NCBI GenBank assembly: GCA_040702975.1
Contig: CP159990.1
Span: 1,302,001-1,366,000, forward strand
Source of the DNA: Roseburia hominis
GTDB lineage: Bacteria > Bacillota > Clostridia > Lachnospirales > Lachnospiraceae
Direction of reading: 5' to 3'
Length of the DNA stretch: 64,000 bases
Below the pieces are notes generated by a model. That model did no database searches. It had not been told where the DNA came from and saw nothing but the letters and a program-made list of their open reading frames with translations. The position numbers and the translations under genes are program-made. Of this stretch, positions 41,701 through 51,242 are shown piece after piece. Positions within the stretch are counted from its first letter, which is position 1. Each line of letters starts with the position of its first letter.

Positions 41701-42387
41701 ATGAAAAAGAGAGTCGAAGAGCTGCGGGGAAAACTGATCGTATCCTGCCAGGCTCTGCCTGACGAACCACTTCATTCTTCGTTTATTATGGGAAGAATGG
41801 CGCTGGCCGCGAAAGAGGGTGGTGCAATGGGAATCAGGGCAAACACCCGGGAGGATATTCTTGCGATCAAGAGTCTGGTCGATCTGCCTGTCATTGGAAT
41901 CGTGAAGCGCGATTATAAGGACAGTGCGGTCTACATTACCCCTACCATGCGGGAAGTGGCGGAACTGGTGGAAGCAAAACCAGAGATTATTGCAATGGAT
42001 GCGACTGGGGCGTTAAGGCCGGGAGGAGTAGATCTTGATACATTTTTTGCACAGGTGAAAGAGAAATATCCTGACCAGCTATTGATGGCAGATTGCTCCA
42101 CGGTAGAAGAAGCGCTTCATGCAGACGAACTGGGATTTGATTTTATAGGTACTACGATGGTGGGATATACTCCGCAGAGCAAAGGTATGCGGATCGCGGA
42201 AAATGATTTCGCGATACTGCGGAAGATCGTGGAGAACGTGAAGCATGAAGTGATTGCAGAGGGCAATATTAATACGCCCGAAAAAGCGAGACGGGTGATA
42301 GAATTAGGGGTCTTCAGCGTTGTAGTAGGCTCTATTATCACGAGGCCCCAGATCATTACCCGAACTTTTGCACAGGCACTGCAATAG
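41701..42387 (+). CDS. nanE: N-acetylmannosamine-6-phosphate 2-epimerase
   Basis: Converts ManNAc-6-P to GlcNAc-6-P in sialic acid breakdown. A 228-residue TIM barrel with the family elements LIVSCQALPDEPL, VIGIVKRDY, IAMDATGALRPGG, LMADCSTVEEAL, DFIGTTMVGYT and VIAEGNINTPEKA, including the catalytic Lys and Glu positions. ATG 41701 follows AAGGAGGATAAAAAGT; the frame extends upstream over the promoter but that is not coding. First gene of the operon. Confidence 0.95.
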   Translation: MKKRVEELRGKLIVSCQALPDEPLHSSFIMGRMALAAKEGGAMGIRANTREDILAIKSLVDLPVIGIVKRDYKDSAVYITPTMREVAELVEAKPEIIAMDATGALRPGGVDLDTFFAQVKEKYPDQLLMADCSTVEEALHADELGFDFIGTTMVGYTPQSKGMRIAENDFAILRKIVENVKHEVIAEGNINTPEKARRVIELGVFSVVVGSIITRPQIITRTFAQALQ

Positions 42388-42423
42388 CAGCGCGGAACAC
42401 AAATTTAATACTCTAAGAAGAAT

Positions 42424-42470
42424 AAAACAGTAAGAGTTTACGTGAAAAGCTAAGCGTGAAATTTGGAAAC
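42424..42470 (+). repeat. Intergenic repeat C, copy 2
   Basis: Closely resembles 20433-20480 (ACAGTAAGAG, ACGTGAAAAG, GTGAAATTT in the same order), located between nanE and nanA. Confidence 0.5.
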
Positions 42471-42511
42471 AGCAACAATATCAAAATCACAGGGAAAAGG
42501 AGAAATGAGTT

Positions 42512-43429
42512 ATGAGAAATCTGGACAAGTATAAGGGAGTCATTCCGGCATTTTACGCATGTTACAATGAAGAGGGAAAGGTGAGCCCTGCTCGTGTGCA
42601 GGAACTGACTAGATATTTTGTGGAAAAAGGAGTAAAAGGAGTTTACGTCAACGGTTCTTCCGGTGAGTGTATCTATCAGAGCGTGGAGGAGCGTAAAATC
42701 GTTCTGGAAAATGTGATGGAAGCGGCGCAGGGGAAATTGACGGTAATCGCTCATGTGGCCTGCAATAATACGGAGGACAGCCGTGTGCTTGCAGCTCATG
42801 CTGAAAGCCTGGGAGTAGATGCCATTGCGTCGATTCCGCCGATTTATTTCCGCCTGCCGGAATATGCCATTGCGGATTACTGGAATGACATCAGTGACGC
42901 CGCACCGAAGACGGATTTTGTGATCTACAATATTCCTCAGCTGGCAGGGGTGGCGCTGACCATGAGCCTGTTTGAAGTGATGCGGAAGAACCCGAGGGTG
43001 ATCGGCGTAAAGAACTCTTCCATGCCGGTTCAGGATATTCAGATGTTCAAGCAGGCAGCCGGAGAAGATTATATCATCTTTAACGGACCGGACGAACAGT
43101 TCATCAGCGGCCGTGTGATCGGTGCAGAGGGCGGAATCGGAGGAACTTATGGAGTCATGCCGGAACTGTTCCTTAAGATGGACGAATATGTAAAAGCAGG
43201 AAAGCTTGATCAGGCGAGAGAAATACAGTATGCGGTCGATGCGATCATTTACAAGATGTGCTCTGCTCATGGAAATATGTACGCGGTGGTCAAGGAAATT
43301 CTTAGAATCAATGAGAAACTGGATATCGGAAGCGTGAGACTTCCACTGGCTCCGCTTACCGCATCAGACAGGGAAATCGCGGCAGAGGCAGCACAGATGA
43401 TCGTGGAGGCAAAGGAACAGTATCTGTAA
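42512..43429 (+). CDS. nanA: N-acetylneuraminate lyase
   Basis: Cleaves sialic acid to pyruvate and ManNAc. A 305-residue class I aldolase with NAL-type features: GSSGE pyruvate-binding loop near residue 46, YNIPQLAGV (catalytic Tyr, and the sialic-acid-specific form of the motif) near 138 and the Schiff-base Lys in VIGVKNSS near 165. Ribosome binding site AAAAGGAGAAATG. It lies between nanE and a sodium symporter, so the assignment is firm. Confidence 0.94.
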   Translation: MRNLDKYKGVIPAFYACYNEEGKVSPARVQELTRYFVEKGVKGVYVNGSSGECIYQSVEERKIVLENVMEAAQGKLTVIAHVACNNTEDSRVLAAHAESLGVDAIASIPPIYFRLPEYAIADYWNDISDAAPKTDFVIYNIPQLAGVALTMSLFEVMRKNPRVIGVKNSSMPVQDIQMFKQAAGEDYIIFNGPDEQFISGRVIGAEGGIGGTYGVMPELFLKMDEYVKAGKLDQAREIQYAVDAIIYKMCSAHGNMYAVVKEILRINEKLDIGSVRLPLAPLTASDREIAAEAAQMIVEAKEQYL

Positions 43430-43444
43430 AGAGGGAGAAAGAAT

Positions 43445-44950
43445 ATGCAGGGTTTTACGGTAATAGATTTAATTATTTTGATCGTATATCTGGCGGCAGT
43501 GTTGTTTGCGGGACTACATTTTGCCAAGAAGGATATGCAGGGTAAAGAGTATTTTAAGAGTGATGGGACTGTGCCGTGGTGGGTGACTTCCGTGTCGATT
43601 TTCGCTACATTGCTAAGTCCGATATCCTTCCTGTCACTGGCGGGAAATTCCTACGCGGGGACATGGATCATGTGGTTCGCTCAGCTTGGCATGCTGCTTG
43701 CGATTCCGCTTACGATCAAGTTTTTCCTGCCAATATACAGTGCACTTGATATTGATACGGCCTACCATTATCTGGAGCTTCGGTTCGGCAGCAAAGGGCT
43801 TCGGGTACTCGGGGCAGTCATGTTTATCATTTATCAGGTAGGGCGAATGTCGATCATCATGTATCTTCCATGTATGGTGCTCTCCAGCCTGACAGGACTT
43901 AATGTGAATCTGCTGATTGTCATTATGGGCGTGATCGCGATCATTTATTCATATACGGGCGGCCTTAAATCCGTACTTTGGACGGACTTTATTCAAGGCT
44001 CCGTACTCCTTATAGGAGTTACATTTGCACTGATTTATCTGCTGGCGAATATTAATGGAGGCGCGGGCGCAGTCTATGATGCGCTGACGGCAGGACACAA
44101 ATTCCTGGCTGAGGATCAGCCCGTTTTCAATATTAATATTCTGAAGGACAGTGTATTTCTTCTGATCGTAGGCGCCGGATTCAATACTATGGGGTCCTAC
44201 GTATCCAGCCAGGATATTGTACAGCGTTTTACCACGACGACAGATACGAAGAAGTTAAATAAAATGATGCTGACGAACGGAGCGCTTTCCATTTTCATTG
44301 CTACCGTATTTTACCTGATCGGGACAGGGCTTTCTGTATTCTATCAGCAGAATGCACTGCCGCCGGCAGCAGCGCAGGATCAGATTTTCGCGTCCTACAT
44401 TGCATTTGAGCTTCCAGTCGGAATTACAGGTATTTTGTTGGCGGCAATCTACGCGGCGTCCCAGTCCACACTTTCGACAGGGTTGAATTCCGTGGCGGCA
44501 AGCTGGACGCTGGATATCCAGTCAAGGCTGACGAAAAAAGAACTGAGCTTTGAAAAGCAGACGAAGATTGGACAGTATGTGTCACTTATCGTGGGTGTTT
44601 TCGCAATTGTGGTATCCATGGTTCTGGCAAATGGAGGCGTAAAATCAGCTTACGAGTGGTTCAACGGATTTATGGGTCTGGTTCTCGGTATTTTGATCGG
44701 AACCTTCATTCTGGGAGCATTTACCAAAGTGGCAAATACTTTCGGAGCGACTCTTGCCTTCATCGCGGCATCAGTTGTGATGGTCAGCATCAAATATTTC
44801 ATTCCGGCGGAAAGCGTGTCGATCTGGTCTTATTCCATCATCTCAATCACGGTATCGCTGGTAGTGGGTATTCCGGCGAGCCTGATCTGGCGGACGGTAA
44901 AAGGAGACAGGTCAGAACCGGCGCCGAATACGACAATTTATAAAAAGTAG
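43445..44950 (+). CDS. Sodium:solute symporter, probable sialic acid importer
   Basis: A 501-residue SSS-family transporter with about 13 helices. Typical segments: GKEYFKSDGTVPWWVTSVSI, the unwound first helix FATLLSPISFLSLAGNSYAG, GGLKSVLWTDFIQG and SQSTLSTGLNSVAA (Na+ site serines). It resembles the SSS sialic acid carriers (NanT type of Clostridium). Location 15 bases after nanA supports sialic acid or ManNAc as substrate. No Neu5Ac-specific TRAP or ABC genes are in this operon. Confidence 0.9.
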   Translation: MQGFTVIDLIILIVYLAAVLFAGLHFAKKDMQGKEYFKSDGTVPWWVTSVSIFATLLSPISFLSLAGNSYAGTWIMWFAQLGMLLAIPLTIKFFLPIYSALDIDTAYHYLELRFGSKGLRVLGAVMFIIYQVGRMSIIMYLPCMVLSSLTGLNVNLLIVIMGVIAIIYSYTGGLKSVLWTDFIQGSVLLIGVTFALIYLLANINGGAGAVYDALTAGHKFLAEDQPVFNINILKDSVFLLIVGAGFNTMGSYVSSQDIVQRFTTTTDTKKLNKMMLTNGALSIFIATVFYLIGTGLSVFYQQNALPPAAAQDQIFASYIAFELPVGITGILLAAIYAASQSTLSTGLNSVAASWTLDIQSRLTKKELSFEKQTKIGQYVSLIVGVFAIVVSMVLANGGVKSAYEWFNGFMGLVLGILIGTFILGAFTKVANTFGATLAFIAASVVMVSIKYFIPAESVSIWSYSIISITVSLVVGIPASLIWRTVKGDRSEPAPNTTIYKK

Positions 44951-45085
44951 CATTTTGACCATTGCTTTGGGGCGCAATGCATAGAGGCGGGCAGGATATG
45001 CCCGCTGCGTGCATATAGGCTGAAAGAGAAGCAATGTAAAAAGAAATTCAATGCAAAAAGAAAAACAATGCAAAAGGAGAAGCGT

Positions 45086-45535
45086 ATGATTTATGGCAAT
45101 ATTTATAACTTAGAAGGGTATGCATTTCCCAATGAACAGCTTGGAGAATGTGTGGAATATGTGAAAACGCATGATATGCTCAGTCTGCCTACGGGGCGTT
45201 TGGAGATAGATGGAGAGCGTCTGTATGCCAATATCGCCGAGTATACGACGGTGTACGCAGATGAGAGATTCTGGGAAGCACACAAAGCCTATCTGGATGT
45301 GCATGTCATGCTTCATGGAAGTGAGAGGATCGACCTGGCTTTCCTTCAGGACATGGAGACAGGAGATTATGTGGAAAAAGAAGATTTTCTTCCGATGGAG
45401 GGAGAGATGAACGCGTCGGTCACGCTTCGGGAGGGAGATTTTCTGGTGTGTTTTCCGGAGGACGCACATAGGACCGGAGTAATGAGTGAGGCGTCTGAAA
45501 AGATTAAGAAAGCGATTTTCAAGGTTCGTATCTGA
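45086..45535 (+). CDS. YhcH/YjgK/YiaL-family protein (NanQ-like)
   Basis: A 149-residue cupin-like protein. The putative metal-binding region is visible: LDVHVMLHGSERID, and CFPEDAHRTGV near the end. Family members in nan operons aid opening or anomerisation of sialic acid. ATG 45086 follows AAAAGGAGAAGC; two upstream in-frame ATGs lack a site. The 135 bases before it are A-rich and repetitive (three AAG..CAATGCAAAA-like phrases). Confidence 0.88.
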   Translation: MIYGNIYNLEGYAFPNEQLGECVEYVKTHDMLSLPTGRLEIDGERLYANIAEYTTVYADERFWEAHKAYLDVHVMLHGSERIDLAFLQDMETGDYVEKEDFLPMEGEMNASVTLREGDFLVCFPEDAHRTGVMSEASEKIKKAIFKVRI

Positions 45536-45568
45536 TAATTAGCTGAAAAGTAAGAGGAAAAATGAAAT

Positions 45569-46468
45569 ATGCAGCATTATGTATGTATTGATATTGGCGG
45601 AACTGCTATCAAGTGTGGTATAATAAATGAAAATGGAGAATTCCTGGCAAAAGGACAGCGTGAAACAGAAGCGATGAAAGGAGGGACATCTATTCTGGCC
45701 AAGGCAGTCCAAATCGTGGAAGACTACAGGGAACAATATAAACTGAGTGGTATATGTATTTCAACAGCCGGAATGGTGGATGTAGAGACGGGGGAGATTT
45801 TCTATTCTGCGCCTCTGATCCCCGGCTATAAAGGAATTAATTTTAAGACCAGCCTGGAAGAAAGGTTTGGCATTCCCTGTGAAGTGGAAAATGATGTAAA
45901 CTGTGCAGGTCTTGCAGAATATATCTCAGGAGCGGCCCGGGGAAGCCGGATTGTGCTTTGCCTGACTGTGGGAACCGGAATCGGAGGCTGTATTTTGATC
46001 GACGGCAAGGTATTTCGCGGCTCTTCAGGCAGTGCCAGCGAGGTGGGATATATGCAAATGGAAGACAGTGATTTCCAGACGCTTGGTGCAGCGAGCATTC
46101 TCTGCCGGAAGGTAGCAGAGTGCAAGAAAGAACAGTTGCAGGACTGGACTGGATATCGGGTCTTTGAGGCGGCACATAAAGGGGATGCTGTATGCATACA
46201 GGCAATTAACGAAATGACGGATATCCTTGGAAAAGGAATCGCGAATATCTGTTATGTGCTGAATCCTGGAACCGTCGTGATCGGCGGAGGGATTATGGCA
46301 CAGGAAAAAGTGCTGATGCCGAAGATTCAGGCAGCGCTTGAAAAATATCTGATTCCTGAGATTTGTGCGAAGACTAGACTGAAAACGGCCGAATATGGAA
46401 ATGATGCTGGAATGCTGGGGGCATTTTACCATTTTAAAACGATCCGTAATCAAAATGCGGAGCAATAA
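45569..46468 (+). CDS. nanK: ROK-family kinase, probable N-acetylmannosamine kinase
   Basis: Phosphorylates ManNAc to ManNAc-6-P, the substrate of NanE. A 299-residue ROK protein with the ATP loop DIGGTAIKCGI, GICISTAGMVD, the catalytic ENDVNCAGLAE, VGTGIGGCILIDG and VVIGGGIM. The zinc motif CxCGxxGCxE of many ROK kinases is absent, replaced by SGSASEVGYM, as in several Gram-positive ManNAc kinases. Operon position decides the substrate. Confidence 0.88.
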   Translation: MQHYVCIDIGGTAIKCGIINENGEFLAKGQRETEAMKGGTSILAKAVQIVEDYREQYKLSGICISTAGMVDVETGEIFYSAPLIPGYKGINFKTSLEERFGIPCEVENDVNCAGLAEYISGAARGSRIVLCLTVGTGIGGCILIDGKVFRGSSGSASEVGYMQMEDSDFQTLGAASILCRKVAECKKEQLQDWTGYRVFEAAHKGDAVCIQAINEMTDILGKGIANICYVLNPGTVVIGGGIMAQEKVLMPKIQAALEKYLIPEICAKTRLKTAEYGNDAGMLGAFYHFKTIRNQNAEQ

Positions 46469-46552
46469 TCGGGAATCCGGATGCTTTATAACTGAGTGAC
46501 ACGAAAGAATGCTGGATCAGGGGGGCATGCAGCAGGTAAAGGAAGAGGCCAG

Positions 46553-47371
46553 ATGGAATATTATATTAAATCAGTAGTACCGATTATTGAATCAAATTAT
46601 GAGAATTTTACAGCAGTGGAAAAAAGCATTGCAGATTTCTTTATCCACAATCAGGAAAAGGTAGATTTTTCTGCGAGATCCATAGGAGAGAGACTATTCG
46701 TATCGGAAGCCTCTCTTTCCCGATTTGCCAAGAAATGCGGCTATCGCGGCTATCGGGAATTTATCTATCAGTATGAGGAAATTTTTGTAGAAAAGAGAGA
46801 TTCTGTTGCAGAGCATACCAGAATGGTGCTCAATGCGTACCAGGAGCTTTTGAATAAGACTTACAGTCTGATGAATGAGAACCAGATTATGCGGGTCTGC
46901 CGCTATCTGAGCAAGGCGTCGCGTGTATTCGTCTGCGGACGGGGCAGTTCCGGTCTTGCGGCAAGAGAGATGGAACTGCGTTTTATGCGGATCGGGCTGG
47001 ACATCGATTCGATTCAGGACAGTGATCTTATGAAAATGCAGGCGGTATTTCAGAAGGAGACCTGTGTGGTGATAGGGCTTAGCATCAGCGGGGAGAAGGA
47101 AGAGGTCCTCTATATGCTCCGCGAGGCGCATCGCCAGAAGGCGAAGACCGTGCTGGTCACATCAAGGAACCGGGAAGAGTATGATGAGTATTGCGATGAG
47201 GTGATGCTGGTACCTTCTCTGGAATATTTGAATCACGGCAGTGTGATCTCTCCGCAGTTTCCGATCCTGTTAATGGTAGATTTAATCTATTCTTATTATG
47301 TGGAAAAAGATAAATATTTAAAAGAAACAATGCATGGGGATACCCTGAAGGCATTGAAAGGAGAGCGCTAA
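46553..47371 (+). CDS. RpiR/MurR-family transcriptional regulator
   Basis: A 272-residue regulator with an N-terminal helix-turn-helix (VEKSIADFFIHNQ; VSEASLSRFAKKCGYRGYREF) and a C-terminal SIS sugar-phosphate-binding domain (VFVCGRGSSGLAAREMELRF; GLSISGEKEEV). It likely senses a phosphosugar such as ManNAc-6-P or GlcNAc-6-P and controls the operon it sits in. ATG 46553 follows GGAAGAGGCC and begins at the known family N-terminus; the upstream open frame is discarded. It abuts nagB with no gap. Confidence 0.92.
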   Translation: MEYYIKSVVPIIESNYENFTAVEKSIADFFIHNQEKVDFSARSIGERLFVSEASLSRFAKKCGYRGYREFIYQYEEIFVEKRDSVAEHTRMVLNAYQELLNKTYSLMNENQIMRVCRYLSKASRVFVCGRGSSGLAAREMELRFMRIGLDIDSIQDSDLMKMQAVFQKETCVVIGLSISGEKEEVLYMLREAHRQKAKTVLVTSRNREEYDEYCDEVMLVPSLEYLNHGSVISPQFPILLMVDLIYSYYVEKDKYLKETMHGDTLKALKGER

Positions 47372-48103
47372 ATGAGAATTTATAAGACGAAAGATTATAG
47401 TGAGATGAGTAGAAAAGCTGCGGGAATCCTTGCTTCGCAGATCATTATGAAACCAGATAGTACACTGGGCCTTGCAACGGGCTCCACCCCAATCGGTTTA
47501 TATGATTGTCTGGTAGAGGGGTATGAAAAGGGAGATTTGGATTTCTCTCAGGTTACAACTGTGAACTTGGATGAGTACAAAGGACTTCCCAGAGAAAATG
47601 ATCAGAGCTATTACTATTTCATGCATAAGCATCTTTTTGACCGTGTGAATGTAAAGCCGGAGAATGTTCATCTTCCGGATGGAACGAAAGAGGACAGTGA
47701 GGCAGAGTGTGCCGGCTATGAAGCGCTGATCCGCTCTACGGACGGTGTAGATATCCAGCTCTTAGGTCTGGGACATAACGGACATATCGGCTTCAACGAG
47801 CCGGCAGATGAGTTCAAAAAAGAGACACACTGCGTGACCCTTACAGAGCGCACGATCGAGGCGAATAAACGGTTCTTTGCATCAGCAGACGAAGTGCCGA
47901 AGCAGGCTTATACGATGGGAATCGGTACGATCATGCGTGCTAAGAAGATTCTGATCGTGGTAAGCGGAGAAGACAAGGCAGAGATCGTAAAGCAGGCATT
48001 CTTCGGACCTGTGACACCGAAGGTTCCGGCGTCTATTTTGCAGATGCACCCGGACGTAACACTGGTTGCAGATGAGGCGGCACTTTCCAAGATTCCGGAA
48101 TAA
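47372..48103 (+). CDS. nagB: Glucosamine-6-phosphate deaminase
   Basis: Converts GlcN-6-P to Fru-6-P and ammonia. A 243-residue protein with TLGLATGSTP, NLDEYKGL (catalytic Asp) and GLGHNGHIGFNEP (catalytic Asn/His loop). It starts one base after the stop of the RpiR gene, with GAAAGGAGAG inside that gene as its ribosome binding site. It completes the route into glycolysis together with nagA. Confidence 0.96.
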   Translation: MRIYKTKDYSEMSRKAAGILASQIIMKPDSTLGLATGSTPIGLYDCLVEGYEKGDLDFSQVTTVNLDEYKGLPRENDQSYYYFMHKHLFDRVNVKPENVHLPDGTKEDSEAECAGYEALIRSTDGVDIQLLGLGHNGHIGFNEPADEFKKETHCVTLTERTIEANKRFFASADEVPKQAYTMGIGTIMRAKKILIVVSGEDKAEIVKQAFFGPVTPKVPASILQMHPDVTLVADEAALSKIPE

Positions 48104-48169
48104 CAGAGGAATCCAAGTTTGAAGAACTAAGCAGCAGCCGGGATATCGGCGGCAGAATGGAGTTGTAGT

Positions 48170-49342
48170 ATGATTGTAAAAAATGTCATGGTATTTACGG
48201 AAGAAAAAGAATTTGTTCCGGGATTTCTGGAGATCGCAGATGGCGTATTCCGGCAGGTCTGCCTGGGAAAAGAAACGGAGAACGCCGCATTTTCCCAGAA
48301 GGAACAGATTGTCGACGGACAGGGAGCTTATGCACTGCCAGGTATGATCGATCTGCATTTTCATGGCTGTATGGGGTATGATTTCTGTGATGGAACAAAA
48401 GAAGCGGTAGAAGCAATCGCTGCATATGAAGCGTCTATCGGTGTGACTGCAATCTCTCCGGCTACTATGACACTTCCCGTGGAGGTCCTTGAAGAGATTC
48501 TCGGCACAGCGGCTTCCTATCGCGAGGAGCAGAAAGCGGACAAGGAAACGAAGGTGGCGGATCTTGTGGGCGTTAACATGGAAGGCCCGTTTATCAGCAC
48601 CAAGAAAAAGGGAGCCCAGGACGCGAGAAATATTATTCCCTGCGACGTAGGGGTCTACCGCAGATTCCAGAAGGCGGCAAAAGGTCTTGTGAAATTTATC
48701 GGTATCGCTCCGGAGGCATCAGATGCCGGGGAGTTTATCCGGGAAGTAAAAGAGGAAGTACAGGTTTCGCTGGCACACACCAACGCGGATTATAATACGG
48801 CGAAGGCGGCATTTGACGCGGGTGCTTCTCATGCGGTACATCTGTATAATGCGATGCCGGCTTTTACGCACCGGGAACCCGGCGTGGTGGGAGCTGTATC
48901 GGACAGTGACCATGTCATGGCGGAGATGATCTGTGACGGAGTGCATTTGCACCCGGCAGTGGTCAGGGCGACATTTAAGATGCTGGGAGAGGATAGGATC
49001 ATTCTCATCAGTGACAGTATGCGTGCGGCAGGAATGCCAGATGGCAGATATACGCTGGGAGGACTTGATGTGGAGGTTACCGGAAACCGTGCGGTTCTGG
49101 TATCCGACGGTGCACTGGCAGGCTCTGTCACGACGCTTCCGGATTGTGTGCGGACAGTGGTCAAAAAAATGGGAATCCCGCTTGGCACGGCGGTGGCATG
49201 TGCCAGCATGAATCCTGCGAAAAGTCTCGGAATTTTCGATCAGTACGGTTCAATCAGAACAGGGAAAAAGGCAGATCTTGTACTCTGGGACAAGGAGCTG
49301 AATCTACAGATGGTCATCAAAGATGGTCAGATTATAACCTAA
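48170..49342 (+). CDS. nagA: N-acetylglucosamine-6-phosphate deacetylase
   Basis: Removes the acetyl group from GlcNAc-6-P. A 390-residue amidohydrolase with DLHFHGCMGYDF, the metal-binding MEGPFIS Glu, LAHTNADYN, HLYNAMPAF and the catalytic Asp in ILISDSMRAAG. Gene order nagB-nagA after nanE-nanA-transporter-nanK gives a complete path from sialic acid to fructose-6-phosphate. Repeat D begins right after the stop codon. Confidence 0.95.
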   Translation: MIVKNVMVFTEEKEFVPGFLEIADGVFRQVCLGKETENAAFSQKEQIVDGQGAYALPGMIDLHFHGCMGYDFCDGTKEAVEAIAAYEASIGVTAISPATMTLPVEVLEEILGTAASYREEQKADKETKVADLVGVNMEGPFISTKKKGAQDARNIIPCDVGVYRRFQKAAKGLVKFIGIAPEASDAGEFIREVKEEVQVSLAHTNADYNTAKAAFDAGASHAVHLYNAMPAFTHREPGVVGAVSDSDHVMAEMICDGVHLHPAVVRATFKMLGEDRIILISDSMRAAGMPDGRYTLGGLDVEVTGNRAVLVSDGALAGSVTTLPDCVRTVVKKMGIPLGTAVACASMNPAKSLGIFDQYGSIRTGKKADLVLWDKELNLQMVIKDGQIIT

Positions 49343-49393
49343 GTATACCTTGTGAAACGGCCGAATGGCCATACGGGATGCCCTTGGGTATAG
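49343..49393 (-). repeat. Intergenic repeat D, single copy
   Basis: One 45-base unit plus the first bases of the next (GTATACC at both ends), starting at the stop codon of nagA. Same orientation as the 35717 copies. Its core contains CGGCCGAATGGCCATACGGG, which can form a short hairpin. Confidence 0.85.
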
Positions 49394-49489
49394 AATAGGA
49401 AAAACGGTTTCCGATAGCAGCGGACTTTGCGAAAAGTGTTGCGAATGGAAATCGTTTTTTTCAATTGGTGCGCCCGGCGGCACACGTTT

Positions 49490-49717
49490 CTATTTTCGCA
49501 TTTCCTGGATTTGGCGATACATCTCTACATCTTCTTTTGTGATTTTCAGGTTGGAAGCGAGAGTTTTTCCGTCCGGCAATGTCACCTGTAATTCCAGAAT
49601 GGTCCCTTCCTGCAATCCGTTCTGGGAAACGGCTTTTAAAAAGGAGGGGAATTTTGGGTGACGGGTGGAAAATTCGCTCCACAAATTCTTAAGCTGTAAT
49701 AACATCATTGGATTCAT
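49490..49717 (-). CDS. Small hypothetical protein
   Basis: A 75-residue soluble protein (MNPMMLLQLKNLWSEFSTRHPKF at the start is helical; the rest is a small strand-rich domain with LELQVTLPDGK). AGGTG stands at proper distance before ATG 49717. Similar short proteins occur in other clostridia, but no function is known to me. Convergent with the nan-nag operon. Confidence 0.7.
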   Translation of the reverse strand: MNPMMLLQLKNLWSEFSTRHPKFPSFLKAVSQNGLQEGTILELQVTLPDGKTLASNLKITKEDVEMYRQIQEMRK

Positions 49718-49876
49718 ATGTCTTCACCTGCTTTCTGTATTTTGTAGTGCCTGCGCGTACAGTATAGCAGAATATGAAGCAAAAGGAAATAAAAAGTGGG
49801 AACACTCTCGCCTGTTGTATTTTGGGTAGAAATCGATTATACTAAAAGGGCAAAAATTGCCAGGAGATGAAAGAGA

Positions 49877-51144
49877 ATGAGAGAAACATGTGAAAATATG
49901 CTCAGGACTTGGAAAAGTCTGTTTGGAGCGCTAATCAAGTGGATCATTTTATCCGTTGTGGTCGGCGGAATTATCGGCGTCATTGCCAGTGCATTTTCCT
50001 ATGCGGTCGCCTATGCGACGCAGTTCAGAGAAGCGTATGCATGGGTATTGTTTGGAATGCCGCTTGGAGGTCTTTTGATCGTATTTTTGTATAAGATCAC
50101 AGGACAGGAGAAGAATTCGGGTACGAATCTGGTACTTACGGTGGTGCGTTCCAGCCATGAAGATGTGCCGGGAAGGGTGGCTCCGCTGATTTTGATTGCC
50201 ACGGTCATCACACATTTGTTCGGCGGTTCCTCAGGACGTGAGGGGCAGCTTTGCAGTTCGGCGCCAGCGTGGGAGACTGGTTCGGACAGAAGCTCCACCT
50301 GAATGAAAGCGATAAAAAGATTCTGATGCTTGCAAGTATGAGTGCCGCATTTTCCGCACTGTTCGGGACCCCTATGGCAGCGGCAATTTTCCCGATGGAG
50401 GTCATCAGTGTGGGAATCATGTATTACGCGGCTCTGGTGCCGTGTATGTTTTCGGCGTTTGTGGCACAATTTGTGGCGGTATTTTTCAAGGTACGGGTAT
50501 TGGAGAACCCGTATCCGGTGGAGGAGGTGCCTGTCTTTTACAGTGTGGACGGGCTGAAATTTATTTTGCTGGCCGTATGCTTTGCGCTGGCCGGGACAGT
50601 GTTCTGCATTCTTTTACATAACAGCGAGCATTGGTTTAAGAAATGGATCGCAAATCCCTATCTGCGAATCGCAGCGGGGGCTGCTGCGGTGATTGCGCTT
50701 CGCTATCTTGTGGGAACAGACGCCTATCTGGGACTTGGCGACGGCGTTATTCACGGCAGCTTTGCGGAGGCGGCGGGGATTGAGATGTTCCTGCTTAAGA
50801 TGATATTTACCTGTCTGACCCTTGGCTCAGGCTTTAAGGGCGGAGAGATTGTCCCCTCTTTGTTCATCGGGGCGACGCTTGGCTCTGCGCTTTCGGCAAT
50901 ATTTCACCTGCCGCCGGACATCTGTGCGGCCTGTGGTATGGTGGGGGTATTCTGTGCTGTGACCAACAGCCCGATCAGCTCGATGCTCATCGCATTTGAA
51001 CTGTTTGGCTTTGCGGGAATGCCGTTTTTCTGTATTGTGATCGCCGTAAGCTATCTGCTATCGGGATATCAAAGCCTTTATAAGGAGCAGAAAATCGTAT
51101 ATTCCAAGACGGAGAACCGCTATATTAATAAGCAGACGGAATAG
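49877..51144 (+). pseudogene. ClC-type voltage-gated chloride channel, frameshifted
   Basis: The first 124 codons encode the N-terminal helices up to the selectivity motif GGSSGREG, after which the frame drifts into non-protein sequence and stops at 50302. The protein resumes in another frame from about 50240 (LQFGASVGDWFGQKLHL) to 51144, with the GSGFKGGEIVPSLFIGA motif. One base is missing near GAGGGGCAGC; restoring a fifth G gives GREGAALQFGAS, the expected sequence. It may be a genuine recent mutation or a homopolymer read error. Joined length would be about 420 residues, normal for ClC. Confidence 0.85.
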
Positions 51145-51206
51145 AAAAGGAGTAAACGGGGAAGATTAACAGCATCACAGGGAAAAAGTTATTTCTAAAA
51201 ATACCC

Positions 51207-51235
51207 TTGAAAAATGCTTTTGACTATGATATTAT
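51207..51235 (+). promoter_or_regulatory. Promoter of the aspS-gat operon
   Basis: TTGAAA at 51207-51212, a 17-base spacer and TATTAT at 51230-51235, placing the transcript start about 51242, right at the beginning of the T-box leader. Confidence 0.65.
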
Positions 51236-51242
51236 TGGAAAA

